The notes below the pieces were generated by a model, which saw only the letters and a program-made list of their open reading frames with translations, did not search any database and had not been told where the DNA came from. A stretch of DNA of 64,000 bases from Stappia stellulata DSM 5886 (GTDB lineage: Bacteria > Pseudomonadota > Alphaproteobacteria > Rhizobiales > Stappiaceae), in the NCBI RefSeq assembly GCF_000423705.1, contig NZ_AUIM01000004.1, positions 310,001 through 374,000 of the forward strand. The letters run 5' to 3'. Shown piece by piece: positions 36,142-44,636 of the stretch; within the stretch, counting starts at the first letter, position 1, and each line of letters begins with the position of its first letter. The position numbers and the translations under genes are program-made.

Positions 36142-36471
36142 ATGAAGATGCGAACCGCGAAATTCATGATCGGTCAGGTCGTGCGTCATCGGGTGTACCC
36201 CTTCCGCGGGATCATCTTCGACGTCGATCCGACGTTTTCCAACTCCGAGGATTGGTGGGAATCCATTCCCGACGACGTGCGCCCGGCGCGCGACCAGCCC
36301 TTTTACCATCTGCTCGCTGAAAACGCGGAGACGGAATACGTCGCCTATGTTTCCGAGCAGAACCTCGTGCCTGACGAGACGGGCGAACCGGTGCGTCACC
36401 CGCAGGTGGACGAGATCTTCGAACAGCAGGACGACGGATCCTATCTGCCCCGCGATGTCGAGCTTCACTGA
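36142..36471 (+). CDS. hspQ: HspQ heat shock protein
   Basis: A 109-residue protein of the YccV/HspQ family that promotes Lon-type degradation of specific targets. It has AKFMIGQVVRHRVYPFRGII, DVDPTFSNSEDWWESIP, DQPFYHLLAEN and AYVSEQNLVPDE, all diagnostic. It stands alone between the lyase and the IalB gene and ends just before a bidirectional terminator. Two ATGs, 36142 and 36148, compete; 36142 gives the family-typical MKxRxAKF start. Confidence 0.93.
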   Translation: MKMRTAKFMIGQVVRHRVYPFRGIIFDVDPTFSNSEDWWESIPDDVRPARDQPFYHLLAENAETEYVAYVSEQNLVPDETGEPVRHPQVDEIFEQQDDGSYLPRDVELH

Positions 36472-36525
36472 CCGGGGCTGAAATCCGACGTCCCGTCGTC
36501 GGTGTGATCCTCTCACAACAAAGAA

Positions 36526-36560
36526 AAAGGCCGCCGGAAGCAACGCTCCGGCGGCCTTTT
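36526..36560. terminator. Bidirectional terminator between hspQ and ialB
   Basis: AAAAAGGCCGCCGGA and TCCGGCGGCCTTTT form a near-perfect stem with an A-run on one side and a T-run on the other, so it can serve the convergent hspQ and ialB-like transcripts. Confidence 0.85.
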
Positions 36561-36585
36561 CATTTTACGGAAACCCGTGTCGCGA

Positions 36586-37212
36586 TCAGTTCGCGCCGGT
36601 TGCCTCGTTTTGCTTGTCGATCAGCTTCTGGCGGGCCTGTTCGGCGCGCTTCTGCAGTTCCGACTGAAGCTGCTGCTGCTTCTGCTGAAGGGCGGCCGCG
36701 TCGATCGGATCACCGTCATAGATCTTGGTGAAGCCGGTCAGCGTCATCTGGAAGGGAACCTGCTTGGCCTGCTGGTTGAGCGTCGTGAGAATGAGGTTCC
36801 CGCCCGCCTTCATCGAATTGACGAACCCCTCGTCGATCACCAGCTCCGAATAGCAGGCGTTGGGGAAGCAGATGCTGTACTTCGCTTCGCTCTGCTTGCC
36901 GCCGTCGACCTGCACCCGGAGGCCCGGCTGGATCAGCATGCCCGGGGGAACGGCGACCAGCAGCGTCTTGCGCGCTTCGCCGGCAATTTCGCGCACGGCG
37001 ACGGAGGCAAGGAATTGCCCCGTATCGGTCCGCAGCTCCTGCGTCACGATGCAGATTTCCTTGTTGGACTCCGGATCCGTGTTGCAGAGCTTGACCCAGG
37101 GCGTGTCCGCCGAAGGTTCAACGGTCTGCGCGGCTGCGCCGGTCGCTGCCCCAACCGCCATGGCGGCGGCAAGCGACATGCCCATCAAACGGTTCTTGAA
37201 ACTCTCAGCCAT
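36586..37212 (-). CDS. Invasion-associated locus B (IalB) family periplasmic protein
   Basis: A 208-residue exported protein. The signal peptide ends near ATGAAAQ (about residue 29). It has the IalB core WVKLCNTDPESNKEICIVTQE, then VAVPPGMLIQPGLRVQVDGG and CFPNACYSELVIDEGFV, with Cys pairs in each part. A C-terminal helix rich in Gln, Lys and Glu follows (QQKQQQLQSELQKRAE). IalB is named from Bartonella; in free-living relatives it is thought to act as a periplasmic or outer-membrane stress-related protein. The ATG at 37212 starts the signal peptide. Confidence 0.85.
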   Translation of the reverse strand: MAESFKNRLMGMSLAAAMAVGAATGAAAQTVEPSADTPWVKLCNTDPESNKEICIVTQELRTDTGQFLASVAVREIAGEARKTLLVAVPPGMLIQPGLRVQVDGGKQSEAKYSICFPNACYSELVIDEGFVNSMKAGGNLILTTLNQQAKQVPFQMTLTGFTKIYDGDPIDAAALQQKQQQLQSELQKRAEQARQKLIDKQNEATGAN

Positions 37213-37532
37213 ACAATGCGTCCCTAAGTCCCTGGTGTCGTTGCAGCGCGCGTGGCGAACGTTTTCCGCCTGCAGGCGCCGAAAATTCTGTCGTGCCATA
37301 TGACCCAACCGTGTGCGCAACGAATGCGGCAAGACGTTGGCCCAGACGGTCACGCGCGCATCTTTACAGGCAAGCGCGGCAAATATCCAGAAAGAGACGC
37401 AGGCGAACCATCGGATTCGTTGCGAAACTCGACGGTGCGGCTCCCGCCGCCGCCGGGCGCGCGAACCGGACGCACTCTTGTCGGCGGTGAGGATGCCGAC
37501 CGGATTTTTGACGCCTTGTTAACCATACCAAA
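37213..37532. other. Divergent promoter region between ialB and the YejA-like gene
   Basis: A 320-bp noncoding gap. No RNA gene or riboswitch seen. It includes TTAACCAT at 37518-37525, the well-known half-site form of CtrA/GcrA-type alphaproteobacterial elements, just upstream of the right-hand gene; one match is weak evidence. Confidence 0.3.
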
Positions 37533-39446
37533 GTGATTGCACGCTACAAGGAAACCATGAAGCCAAGGTCACGAAACATGTTGCTGATTCTCCGCGCATG
37601 CAGCCGCGTTCCGCTTGCGCTCGCCGTCGCCGGCACGTTGCTGTCTGCCGCTGTCGCCGCCGACGGGCAGCCCCCCGCGCCCGCCCACGGCATTGCCATG
37701 CATGGCGAACCCGCCCTGGCCCGCGATTTCAAGCACTTGCCCTATGCAAATCCGGATGCTCCCAAGGGCGGCGCCATCACCTATGGCGTTCAGGGCACCT
37801 TCGACAGTCTCAATCAGTTCATCGTTCAGGGCGGAACCACATCGGCGCGCGGATTGCGCGATGCACGGTTCGGCGCGCTGGTGTTCGAGAGCCTTCTCGA
37901 GCGCAACATGGACGAACCTTTCGCGCTCTACGGGCTTCTGGCCGAATCGGTGCGCATGCCCGAGGAACGCGACTGGATCGAATTCACTCTCAATCCGCAG
38001 GCGCGCTTTTCCGACGGCAAGCCGGTCACGGTCGAGGACGTGATCTTTTCCTTCGAGATCCTGCGCGACAAGGGACGTCCGCATTTCCGCGCGCGCTATT
38101 CGCGCATCGTCTCCATGGACAAGACCGGCGAGCGCTCCATACGCTTCGTCTTTGCCGATGGCAGCGACCGTGAATTGCCGCTGCTCCTGGGTCTGTCGCC
38201 GATCTTCGCCCGTCACACCATCGATCCGGAGACCTTCGACAAGAGCACCCTGACCCCGCCGGTCGGCTCCGGACCCTATCGGGTGGAGGAGGTCGATCCC
38301 GGCAGCCGGATCGTCTATCGACGCAATCCCGACTATTGGGCGAAGGACCTTCCGATCCGAAAGGGCCTCTACAATTTCGACGAGGTCGGGATCGAATATT
38401 TCCGCGATGAGAACACGCTTCAGGAAGCCTTCAAGAAGGGGCTGGTCTCGATCCTTCCCGTCGCCGACCCAGCGCGCTGGGTCACCGGTCTTTCGTTTCC
38501 CGCCGTCGAGGCGGGCGATGTCGTCAAGGAGACCTTTGAGCTCGGAACGCCGGCGGGCATGTACGGTTTCGTCTTCAACACCCGCCGGCCGGTTTTCGCC
38601 GACGTAGGCGTGCGTCGGGCGCTGGCCATGCTGTTCGACTTCGAATGGGTGAACCGCACACTCTACTACGACCTCTACGCCCGCACCGGCGGCTATTTCG
38701 ACAACTCTGTCCTCTCCTCGCTCGGCCGCCCGGCGAATGCGCTGGAACGGGATCTGCTGGCGCCCTGGATCGAGGACCTTCCCGACGATGTCGTCGAGGG
38801 GACCTGGCGGCCGACGCAGGGCGACGGGTCGGGTCGCGACCGCAAGGTGCTCAGGGCCGCCGTCGGTGCGCTGAAGACGGCGGGATACGCCATCGACGGG
38901 CGCACGATGAAAGGCCCTGACGGTACGCCGCTTGCCTTCGAGGTCCTGGTGGCGACCAAGGATCAGGAGCGACTTGCCCTCGCCTATCAACGGGTCCTGA
39001 AGACGATTGGCATCGACGCCGAGATCCGCAGCGTCGACGGCGCCCAATACCAGCGCCGGCGTCAGACCTTCGATTTCGACATGGTGCTGAACAACTGGCC
39101 GGCGTCGCTGTCTCCGGGCAACGAACAGCGCTACCGCTGGGGAAGCGCTGCCGCCGGTCAGGACGGCTCCTTCAACTACGCGGGCGTGCGCGATCCGGCG
39201 GCCGATGCGATGATCGACGCGATGCTGGCCGCCCGCGACAGCGAAAATTTCGTCGCTGCTGTGCGGGCTTTCGACCGGGTCCTGATTTCCGGCGCCTATG
39301 CGGTGCCGCTGTTTCATCTTCCCGAGGTCTGGGTGGCCCGCTGGAAGACGATCCTGCGTCCCGAACACCATCCCGTGTTCGGACCGCGTTTTGAGGCATG
39401 GTGGGCCGCCGACGGCGGCGAACAGATTGTGGACGACGCACAATGA
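37533..39446 (+). CDS. Family 5 extracellular solute-binding protein (YejA-like)
   Basis: About 637 residues. The N-terminus is hydrophobic and positive (LACSRVPLALAVAGTL-like region), consistent with a signal peptide cleaved near AVAADG. Family 5 features include HGIAMHGEPAL, GGAITYGVQGTFDSLNQF, ALVFESLLERNMDEPF, GSGPYRVEEVDPGSRIVYRRNPDYW and the QYQRRRQTFDFDM segment. YejA-like proteins bind peptides for YejBEF; no permease or ATPase genes follow here, so its transporter must be elsewhere. Its TGA overlaps the next ATG by three bases. Confidence 0.88.
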   Translation: MIARYKETMKPRSRNMLLILRACSRVPLALAVAGTLLSAAVAADGQPPAPAHGIAMHGEPALARDFKHLPYANPDAPKGGAITYGVQGTFDSLNQFIVQGGTTSARGLRDARFGALVFESLLERNMDEPFALYGLLAESVRMPEERDWIEFTLNPQARFSDGKPVTVEDVIFSFEILRDKGRPHFRARYSRIVSMDKTGERSIRFVFADGSDRELPLLLGLSPIFARHTIDPETFDKSTLTPPVGSGPYRVEEVDPGSRIVYRRNPDYWAKDLPIRKGLYNFDEVGIEYFRDENTLQEAFKKGLVSILPVADPARWVTGLSFPAVEAGDVVKETFELGTPAGMYGFVFNTRRPVFADVGVRRALAMLFDFEWVNRTLYYDLYARTGGYFDNSVLSSLGRPANALERDLLAPWIEDLPDDVVEGTWRPTQGDGSGRDRKVLRAAVGALKTAGYAIDGRTMKGPDGTPLAFEVLVATKDQERLALAYQRVLKTIGIDAEIRSVDGAQYQRRRQTFDFDMVLNNWPASLSPGNEQRYRWGSAAAGQDGSFNYAGVRDPAADAMIDAMLAARDSENFVAAVRAFDRVLISGAYAVPLFHLPEVWVARWKTILRPEHHPVFGPRFEAWWAADGGEQIVDDAQ

Positions 39447-41068
39447 TACTCACACCGGAAAAAACCATCGAAGCGCATCGGCAAAGCGGCATCTGGGGAC
39501 GGGTGACGCTTGATGCCCTGTTCCGCAAGACCGCAGCCGCACATCCCGAACGTCTCGCCCTGTGCGACCCGCAGGATCGCGCGGACGCGATGCAAGGCAC
39601 GCCCCGCCGGCTGACCTATGCCGAGGCGGACGAGGAAATTTCCCGGCTCGCCGCCTTCTTCGCGGCCGTCGGCCTCACGCCCGACAATGTGGTCGGCCTG
39701 CAAAGCCCCAACACGGTGGAAGCGGTCATCGCCTTTCTGGCCGCCCTGCGCGCCGGGTTGGTCGTCGCCCCGCTGCCGCTGCACTGGCGCCAGAAAAACG
39801 TCCTCGCAGCCCTGTCGCGCGCCGGCGCCAAGGCACTTGTTGCGGGCGAAGGTTTCGGCGGTCGAAACATCGGCCACGAGGCCCGGGACACCGCGGCGGA
39901 GATGTTCTCGCTGCGCTTCGTTTTCGGTCTTGGAACCGAGGTCGCCGACGGGCTGATCGAGCTTGCCGAAGTGCTGAAGGAGGTTCCGGCGGAAATGACG
40001 CCGCCCCCCGGCCGGCGCGACCCCAATGCCGCCGATCACGTGGCAACCCTGACCTGGACCCACAGCACCAGCGGCGAGCCGCTGCCGATCGCACGCAGCC
40101 ACAACCAGTGGATCGCGGCGGGCCTGATGCCCTATCTCGAACTTTCGCTGCCCCAGGCGCCGGTCGCCGTCGTGCCCTATGCGCTCACCGGCATGGCCGG
40201 GATCGGCGCCGGCCTGATGCCCTGGCTGTTGAGCGGCGGAACGCTGCACCTCCACCATCCGCGCTCCCTGCGCAAGCTCGCGGCCCATGCCGACGCGGTC
40301 GACGCGGACATGGTCCTGTGTCCCGGCTCGCTGATGCCGCAGCTGGAACGACGCATGACCAACGGCGACTGCCGCATCGTGCCGGTGTGGAACGCCCATT
40401 CGCCCGCAGCCACGCACCACCAGACCAACCGCGACGTGACCGACATTCACATCGCGGACGAATTCGCGATGATTGCGCGCAAGCGCGACGGCAGCGCCCT
40501 GCCCCGCTCCTTCGGCGCCGGACGTGTGATGTCGCCTTCCACGGCGGCGAACGGCCCGGCGCTGCTCGAGATCGCGGTCGACACCGACAACCAGCCGAAC
40601 ACCCTCAAGGTGCGTGGCGCGATGGTGGCCGACAGCGCCTGGCCGGCCTGCAAGGTGCGCATCCCCACCGACAAGGCGGGCTATGTCGACACGCTGCTGG
40701 CGTTGCGCCAGAACGACAACGGGATCGCCGCTTTCGGCATGCCGGGCACCTCGTTTCCCGGCGTCGCTTCCCTGCCCGCCCTCGATGCTCTTTTCGGCGC
40801 CTTTCCGGGACTGAAAGAAGCTGCAGCCTTCCTCGTGGAGGACGGCATTCTCGGTGCAAGGCTTTACGCGGCCCTGGTGCCGCAGCGCGGCCTGATGCTC
40901 GATGTCGAGGGCTTCTTCGCCTATCTCGATGCCGAATGCGCCGGCCTGGGCGAGATCCCGCACCGCGTCCTGTCGCTCGCCGCATTGCCGCGCCGGGAAA
41001 ACGGAACGGTCGACCGTGCCGCCCTGGCGCTGCGCGTCGACCAGGGTCGCGCCGCAGCGGTAGCCTGA
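39443..41068 (+). CDS. Adenylate-forming enzyme homologue with degenerate catalytic motifs
   Basis: A 541-residue protein with the class I adenylate-forming fold in its N-terminus: LFRKTAAAHPERLALCD, LTYAEADEEISRLAAFF and GLQSPNTVEAVIAFLAALRAG. The P-loop motif of this superfamily (YTSGTTGxPK) is replaced by TWTHSTSGEPLP near residues 204-214. The middle acidic motif and the STGD-type motif are not seen, and the C-terminal catalytic lysine (PxxxxGK) is Thr522 in PRRENGTVD. It therefore probably does not activate acids by the normal route. It starts within the preceding solute-binding gene's stop, so translation is coupled. A downstream receiver-like gene follows after five bases. Confidence 0.8.
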   Translation: MILTPEKTIEAHRQSGIWGRVTLDALFRKTAAAHPERLALCDPQDRADAMQGTPRRLTYAEADEEISRLAAFFAAVGLTPDNVVGLQSPNTVEAVIAFLAALRAGLVVAPLPLHWRQKNVLAALSRAGAKALVAGEGFGGRNIGHEARDTAAEMFSLRFVFGLGTEVADGLIELAEVLKEVPAEMTPPPGRRDPNAADHVATLTWTHSTSGEPLPIARSHNQWIAAGLMPYLELSLPQAPVAVVPYALTGMAGIGAGLMPWLLSGGTLHLHHPRSLRKLAAHADAVDADMVLCPGSLMPQLERRMTNGDCRIVPVWNAHSPAATHHQTNRDVTDIHIADEFAMIARKRDGSALPRSFGAGRVMSPSTAANGPALLEIAVDTDNQPNTLKVRGAMVADSAWPACKVRIPTDKAGYVDTLLALRQNDNGIAAFGMPGTSFPGVASLPALDALFGAFPGLKEAAAFLVEDGILGARLYAALVPQRGLMLDVEGFFAYLDAECAGLGEIPHRVLSLAALPRRENGTVDRAALALRVDQGRAAAVA

Positions 41069-41073
41069 GCGCC

Positions 41074-42276
41074 ATGCAGCACGACGACGTGTCATCAGCT
41101 TCCGTGATCGCGCTTGCGGCGACGGGCGCACAATCGGTCGAGCGCGCGGACGCCTTGCGCGCGGCCTGGCCGGAAGGCCCCGTGCCGGACCTCGCCGAGG
41201 CCGAGGAGATCTGGTCGACAACGCGCACCGCCCCCGATGCCCTGCTTCTGGTCGCCGGCAAGGGGCCGGACCCGCAAGTCGTGGCCCGGATCGAGCGCTT
41301 GCGCGAGAGCATCCGCGCGGAGGGTGTCGACGTGCCGCTGGTGGTTGCCACCCGTGCGGGCACGGGCGCGGACACCGGTTGGAGGCGTCTGCCCGATGCG
41401 TTCCTCCCCCCGGAAACCTCGCCTGCACTTCTCGCCACCCGTCTGCGCGAGACCATCCGGCAGTCGGTGCGCATGGAGGAAGCCCGCCTGCGCCGCATGA
41501 CGCTCGGCGCCTTGCCGGGGGAAACCGTTGCAGCCCCTCACCGGCCCGGCGGACTGATGGTTGCGGGGCTTGGGCAGCAGGCGGGTGCCGCGCTCGAGCG
41601 GGCCGGCCTTGTCGCAAACCTGACCGGCGTGCTTGCGGCCGAAACCGTCTGTCGGCGACTACAGGAAGCCGGCAGTCGCGCCCTTTTCATCGACATGCCG
41701 ACGGCGCGCGCGCTCGATGTAATCGAACGGGTGAGCGCAGATCCGCGCCATGTCAGCCTGCCGGTGATGGCCATGGCCGAAACCGTGGAAGACATCGAAA
41801 CGCTCCTGGCCGCGGGCTGCAACGATGTGGTCCGGCGCGATGTCGCCCCGGAGGATCTCGGCGTCCGACTGCGCGCGCTTCTCGCCGCCGGCGCGCGGCG
41901 GGCGCTGTCGAATGCGGCGCTGCGCCGGTTCCGCGCGGTCTATCTGGAAGAGGAAACGCTGCTGTCGCGCGCCGCCCATGACGCCTATCTCGGGCGCCTG
42001 CGCGAAGCTTTGAGCCGACGCGGGCGCGTCCCGCTCCTGATGACGCTTGCCGATCTCCACCCCGCGCCGCTGCGTCCGGCGGCCGCCAACGACGATCCGC
42101 TCGCGCCGGTCGTGGGCGATCCTGTGCGCTCCACCCTCCTTGCCGCATCGCGCGAGGAGGATTTTGTTGCTAGGGTGGAGGAATTGGGCGACAGGATCGT
42201 TCTGCGCGACGTGCAGGCCGCCGCCGGCCTGACGCGTCGCGTCGGTGCGATCCTCGCTTCCACCAGCTTCGCCTAA
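41074..42276 (+). CDS. Protein with degenerate receiver-like domains
   Basis: A 400-residue protein. The part at about residues 160-275 resembles the second receiver of PleD: an alpha/beta pattern around LFIDMPTARALDVIERVSA, then PRHVSLPVMAMAETVED and GCNDVVRRDVAPEDLGVRLRALL. The phosphorylatable Asp pocket is not convincing. The first half (about 10-150) is another alpha/beta domain, also receiver-like. No GGDEF or other output domain is seen. It follows the adenylate-forming homologue by five bases and is likely part of the same operon. Function unknown; receiver similarity is by pattern only. Confidence 0.6.
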   Translation: MQHDDVSSASVIALAATGAQSVERADALRAAWPEGPVPDLAEAEEIWSTTRTAPDALLLVAGKGPDPQVVARIERLRESIRAEGVDVPLVVATRAGTGADTGWRRLPDAFLPPETSPALLATRLRETIRQSVRMEEARLRRMTLGALPGETVAAPHRPGGLMVAGLGQQAGAALERAGLVANLTGVLAAETVCRRLQEAGSRALFIDMPTARALDVIERVSADPRHVSLPVMAMAETVEDIETLLAAGCNDVVRRDVAPEDLGVRLRALLAAGARRALSNAALRRFRAVYLEEETLLSRAAHDAYLGRLREALSRRGRVPLLMTLADLHPAPLRPAAANDDPLAPVVGDPVRSTLLAASREEDFVARVEELGDRIVLRDVQAAAGLTRRVGAILASTSFA

Positions 42277-42349
42277 TCGCCGTGCGCGCCTTGCGTGCGA
42301 TGGCCCGAGGGACACCGACAAGCCGAACGGCCGGAAAGGACACAGCGGA

Positions 42350-43003
42350 ATGGATCAAGCAGACCCGATGCACATCGATATCGTCTCCGACGTCATGTGC
42401 CCGTGGTGCTACATCGGCAAGCGCCGCCTGGAAAAGGCGCTCGCCACCGTGCCCGAAATTCCGGTCAAGCTGCGCTGGCTGCCTTTCCAGCTCGACGAGA
42501 CGATTCCGCGCGAGGGCAAGGACCGCCAGAGCTATCTGAACGAGAAATTCGGCGGCCCCGATCGGGCCGAGGAAATCTATGCGCCGATCCGCGACGCGGG
42601 TGCGGCCGAAGGCATTCCCTTCGCCTTCGACAAGATCAAGGTGTCCCCCAACACGCTCGACTGCCACCGCCTGATCCTTTGGGCGCGCGCCGACAACGCG
42701 CAGAGCGAAATGGCCGAGCGACTGTTCCAGCTCTATTTCCTGGAAGGCGCGGATCTCACCGACCGCGCGACGCTGATCCAGGCCTCCGCCGACGTCGGCA
42801 TGATGTCGGATCTTGTGGCGGAACTGTTGCCGACCGATTCCGACATCGACAAGATCCGCAAGGATCTCGACAAGGCCCGCGAGATCGGCGTGACCGGCGT
42901 TCCGGCCTTCATCATCGACGAGCGGTTCCTGGTGATGGGGGCGGAAAAGCCGGAAACCCTCGCCGCCGCGATAAAGCACGCGCACGAGACGAAGACGGGC
43001 TGA
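42350..43003 (+). CDS. DsbA-family oxidoreductase (FrnE-like)
   Basis: A 217-residue thioredoxin-fold protein. The active site is VMCPWCYIGKRRLEKAL near residue 20, the CPWC form typical of FrnE and 2-hydroxychromene isomerase relatives. The helical insert and the cis-Pro loop (GVTGVPAFIID) follow. There is no signal peptide, so it acts in the cytoplasm. A GGAAAGGA lies about eight bases before the ATG. Substrate unknown. Confidence 0.9.
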   Translation: MDQADPMHIDIVSDVMCPWCYIGKRRLEKALATVPEIPVKLRWLPFQLDETIPREGKDRQSYLNEKFGGPDRAEEIYAPIRDAGAAEGIPFAFDKIKVSPNTLDCHRLILWARADNAQSEMAERLFQLYFLEGADLTDRATLIQASADVGMMSDLVAELLPTDSDIDKIRKDLDKAREIGVTGVPAFIIDERFLVMGAEKPETLAAAIKHAHETKTG

Positions 43004-43223
43004 CCCGCGCGGCGCAATCCGTCAACCCACAGCGCAAGCCCACTCCGCGCTCCGAAACCTGACCGGCTCCGGAAAACAGCCCTCCGGGCCGCGCCTTCCC
43101 TAGCGTAACAGATCGTTTCTCCACGTGTGAAAACTGTGCCACACTCGCGTTTCGGGTGCTGGCAAAAACGTCGAAAAGACACCTGGCGCCCAGACACTGG
43201 CCAGATCCTGGGAGGAGCCGGTA

Positions 43224-44624
43224 ATGACGTTGAGACCCGACCCCACATTTCACGCGACCCCGAAACTCGCCATGCAGGCGCCGGCGGAAACGCTCGCCTT
43301 CACGCTCATGCTGAGCCCCGACGCATCGCAGCCGGACGGGCTCGCCGTCGTCGACGTCGATCCGAAATCGCCGAGTTACGGCGAGATCGTCCACCAGCTC
43401 ATCATGCCGAACACCGGCGACGAGTTTCACCATTTCGGCTGGAACGCCTGTTCCTCCGCGCTGTCGCCGCTCACGGGCCACGCCTTTCTCGAACGCCGCT
43501 ACCTGATCGTTCCCGGCATTCGCTCCTCACGCATCTATGTGATCGACGTGAAGGAGCCGCTCAAGGCCAAGATCCACAAGATCATCGAGCCGGAGGAGGT
43601 CTTCGCCAAGACGGGATACTCGCGCCCGCACACCATCCATTGCGGGCCGGAAGGGATCTATGTCTCGACGCTGGGCGGCGGCGGCAAGGACGGGACCGAC
43701 GGGCCGCCGGGCATCTTCATCATGGACTGTGAGACCTTCGACATCCTCGGCCGCTACGAGATGGACCGGGGCGCGCAGGACAAGCACTATGATTTCTGGT
43801 GGAACCTCCCGCGCGACTACATGATCAGCTCCGAATGGGGCCTGCCGCCGCAGTTCGAGAACGGCATCGTCGCCGAGGATCTCCTGTCGAACAAATACGG
43901 CCACAGCATCCATTTCTGGAACCTGCGCGAGCGGCGCAACGTCCAGACCATCGATCTCGGCGAAAACCACCAGATGGCGCTGGAAATCCGCCCGGCCCAC
44001 GACCCGGCCAAGGACTACGGCTTTTGCGGCGTCGTCGTCGACACCACCAACCTGCAGGGCGCGATCTTCACCTGGTGGCGCAAACCCGACGGCACCTTCG
44101 AGGCGAAGAAGACCCTCACCATCGATCCCCGCCCGGAAGCGGCGGAAAACCTGCCGCCGCTGCTACAAGGCTTCGCGGCCGTGCCGCCGCTCGTCACCGA
44201 CATCGACCTCAGCCTTGACGACAAATATCTCTATGTCGCCTGCTGGGGATTGGGCGAGATGCATCAATACGACGTCTCCGACCCGATGAACCCGACGCTT
44301 GCCGGCAAGGTGGAGATCGGCGGCATCGCGCGCGGCACGCCGCACCCGAACGGCAAGCCCTTCGCCTACGGCCCGCAGATGGTGGAGGTCAGCCGCGACG
44401 GCAAGCGCGTCTACTGGACCAACTCGCTCTATTCCACCTGGGACGACCAGTTCTATCCCGACGACGAGGGCGGGCAGATGGTCATGGCCCACGTCGGCGA
44501 GAGCGGCGGACTGACGCTCGCCGAGGATTTCTACATCGACTTCCCGAAGGGCTACCGCAGCCACCAGATCCGGCTGGAGGGCGGCGACTGTTCGACCGAC
44601 AGTTTCTGCTACCCCTCCGTCTGA
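43224..44624 (+). CDS. mtoX: Selenium-binding protein SBP56 / methanethiol oxidase
   Basis: A 466-residue seven-bladed beta-propeller protein. It matches the human SELENBP1/MTO family through most of its length: MPNTGDEFHHFGWNACSSALS, LIVPGIRSSRIYVIDV, HKIIEPEEVF, DFWWNLPRDYMISSEWG, GYRSHQIRLEGGDCSTD. Bacterial members are copper-dependent methanethiol oxidases that make formaldehyde, H2S and H2O2 in the periplasm; that role is family knowledge. The mature protein lacks a clear signal peptide here. A GGGAGGAG sequence precedes the ATG. The segment corresponding to the CSSC of the human protein reads CSSA. Confidence 0.9.
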   Translation: MTLRPDPTFHATPKLAMQAPAETLAFTLMLSPDASQPDGLAVVDVDPKSPSYGEIVHQLIMPNTGDEFHHFGWNACSSALSPLTGHAFLERRYLIVPGIRSSRIYVIDVKEPLKAKIHKIIEPEEVFAKTGYSRPHTIHCGPEGIYVSTLGGGGKDGTDGPPGIFIMDCETFDILGRYEMDRGAQDKHYDFWWNLPRDYMISSEWGLPPQFENGIVAEDLLSNKYGHSIHFWNLRERRNVQTIDLGENHQMALEIRPAHDPAKDYGFCGVVVDTTNLQGAIFTWWRKPDGTFEAKKTLTIDPRPEAAENLPPLLQGFAAVPPLVTDIDLSLDDKYLYVACWGLGEMHQYDVSDPMNPTLAGKVEIGGIARGTPHPNGKPFAYGPQMVEVSRDGKRVYWTNSLYSTWDDQFYPDDEGGQMVMAHVGESGGLTLAEDFYIDFPKGYRSHQIRLEGGDCSTDSFCYPSV

Positions 44625-44636
44625 CGCGTGGCGGAA

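Noticed and set aside
39314-41617. A 767-codon minus-strand frame
   Set aside because: Antisense to two coherent genes, Arg/Gly/Pro-rich and without family features; typical of GC-rich antisense frames.
39562-42276. A 904-codon plus-strand frame over the enzyme homologue and the receiver-like gene
   Set aside because: Its first 500 codons lie in the wrong frame of the better-supported gene at 39443-41068; only the part from 41074 looks like a protein.
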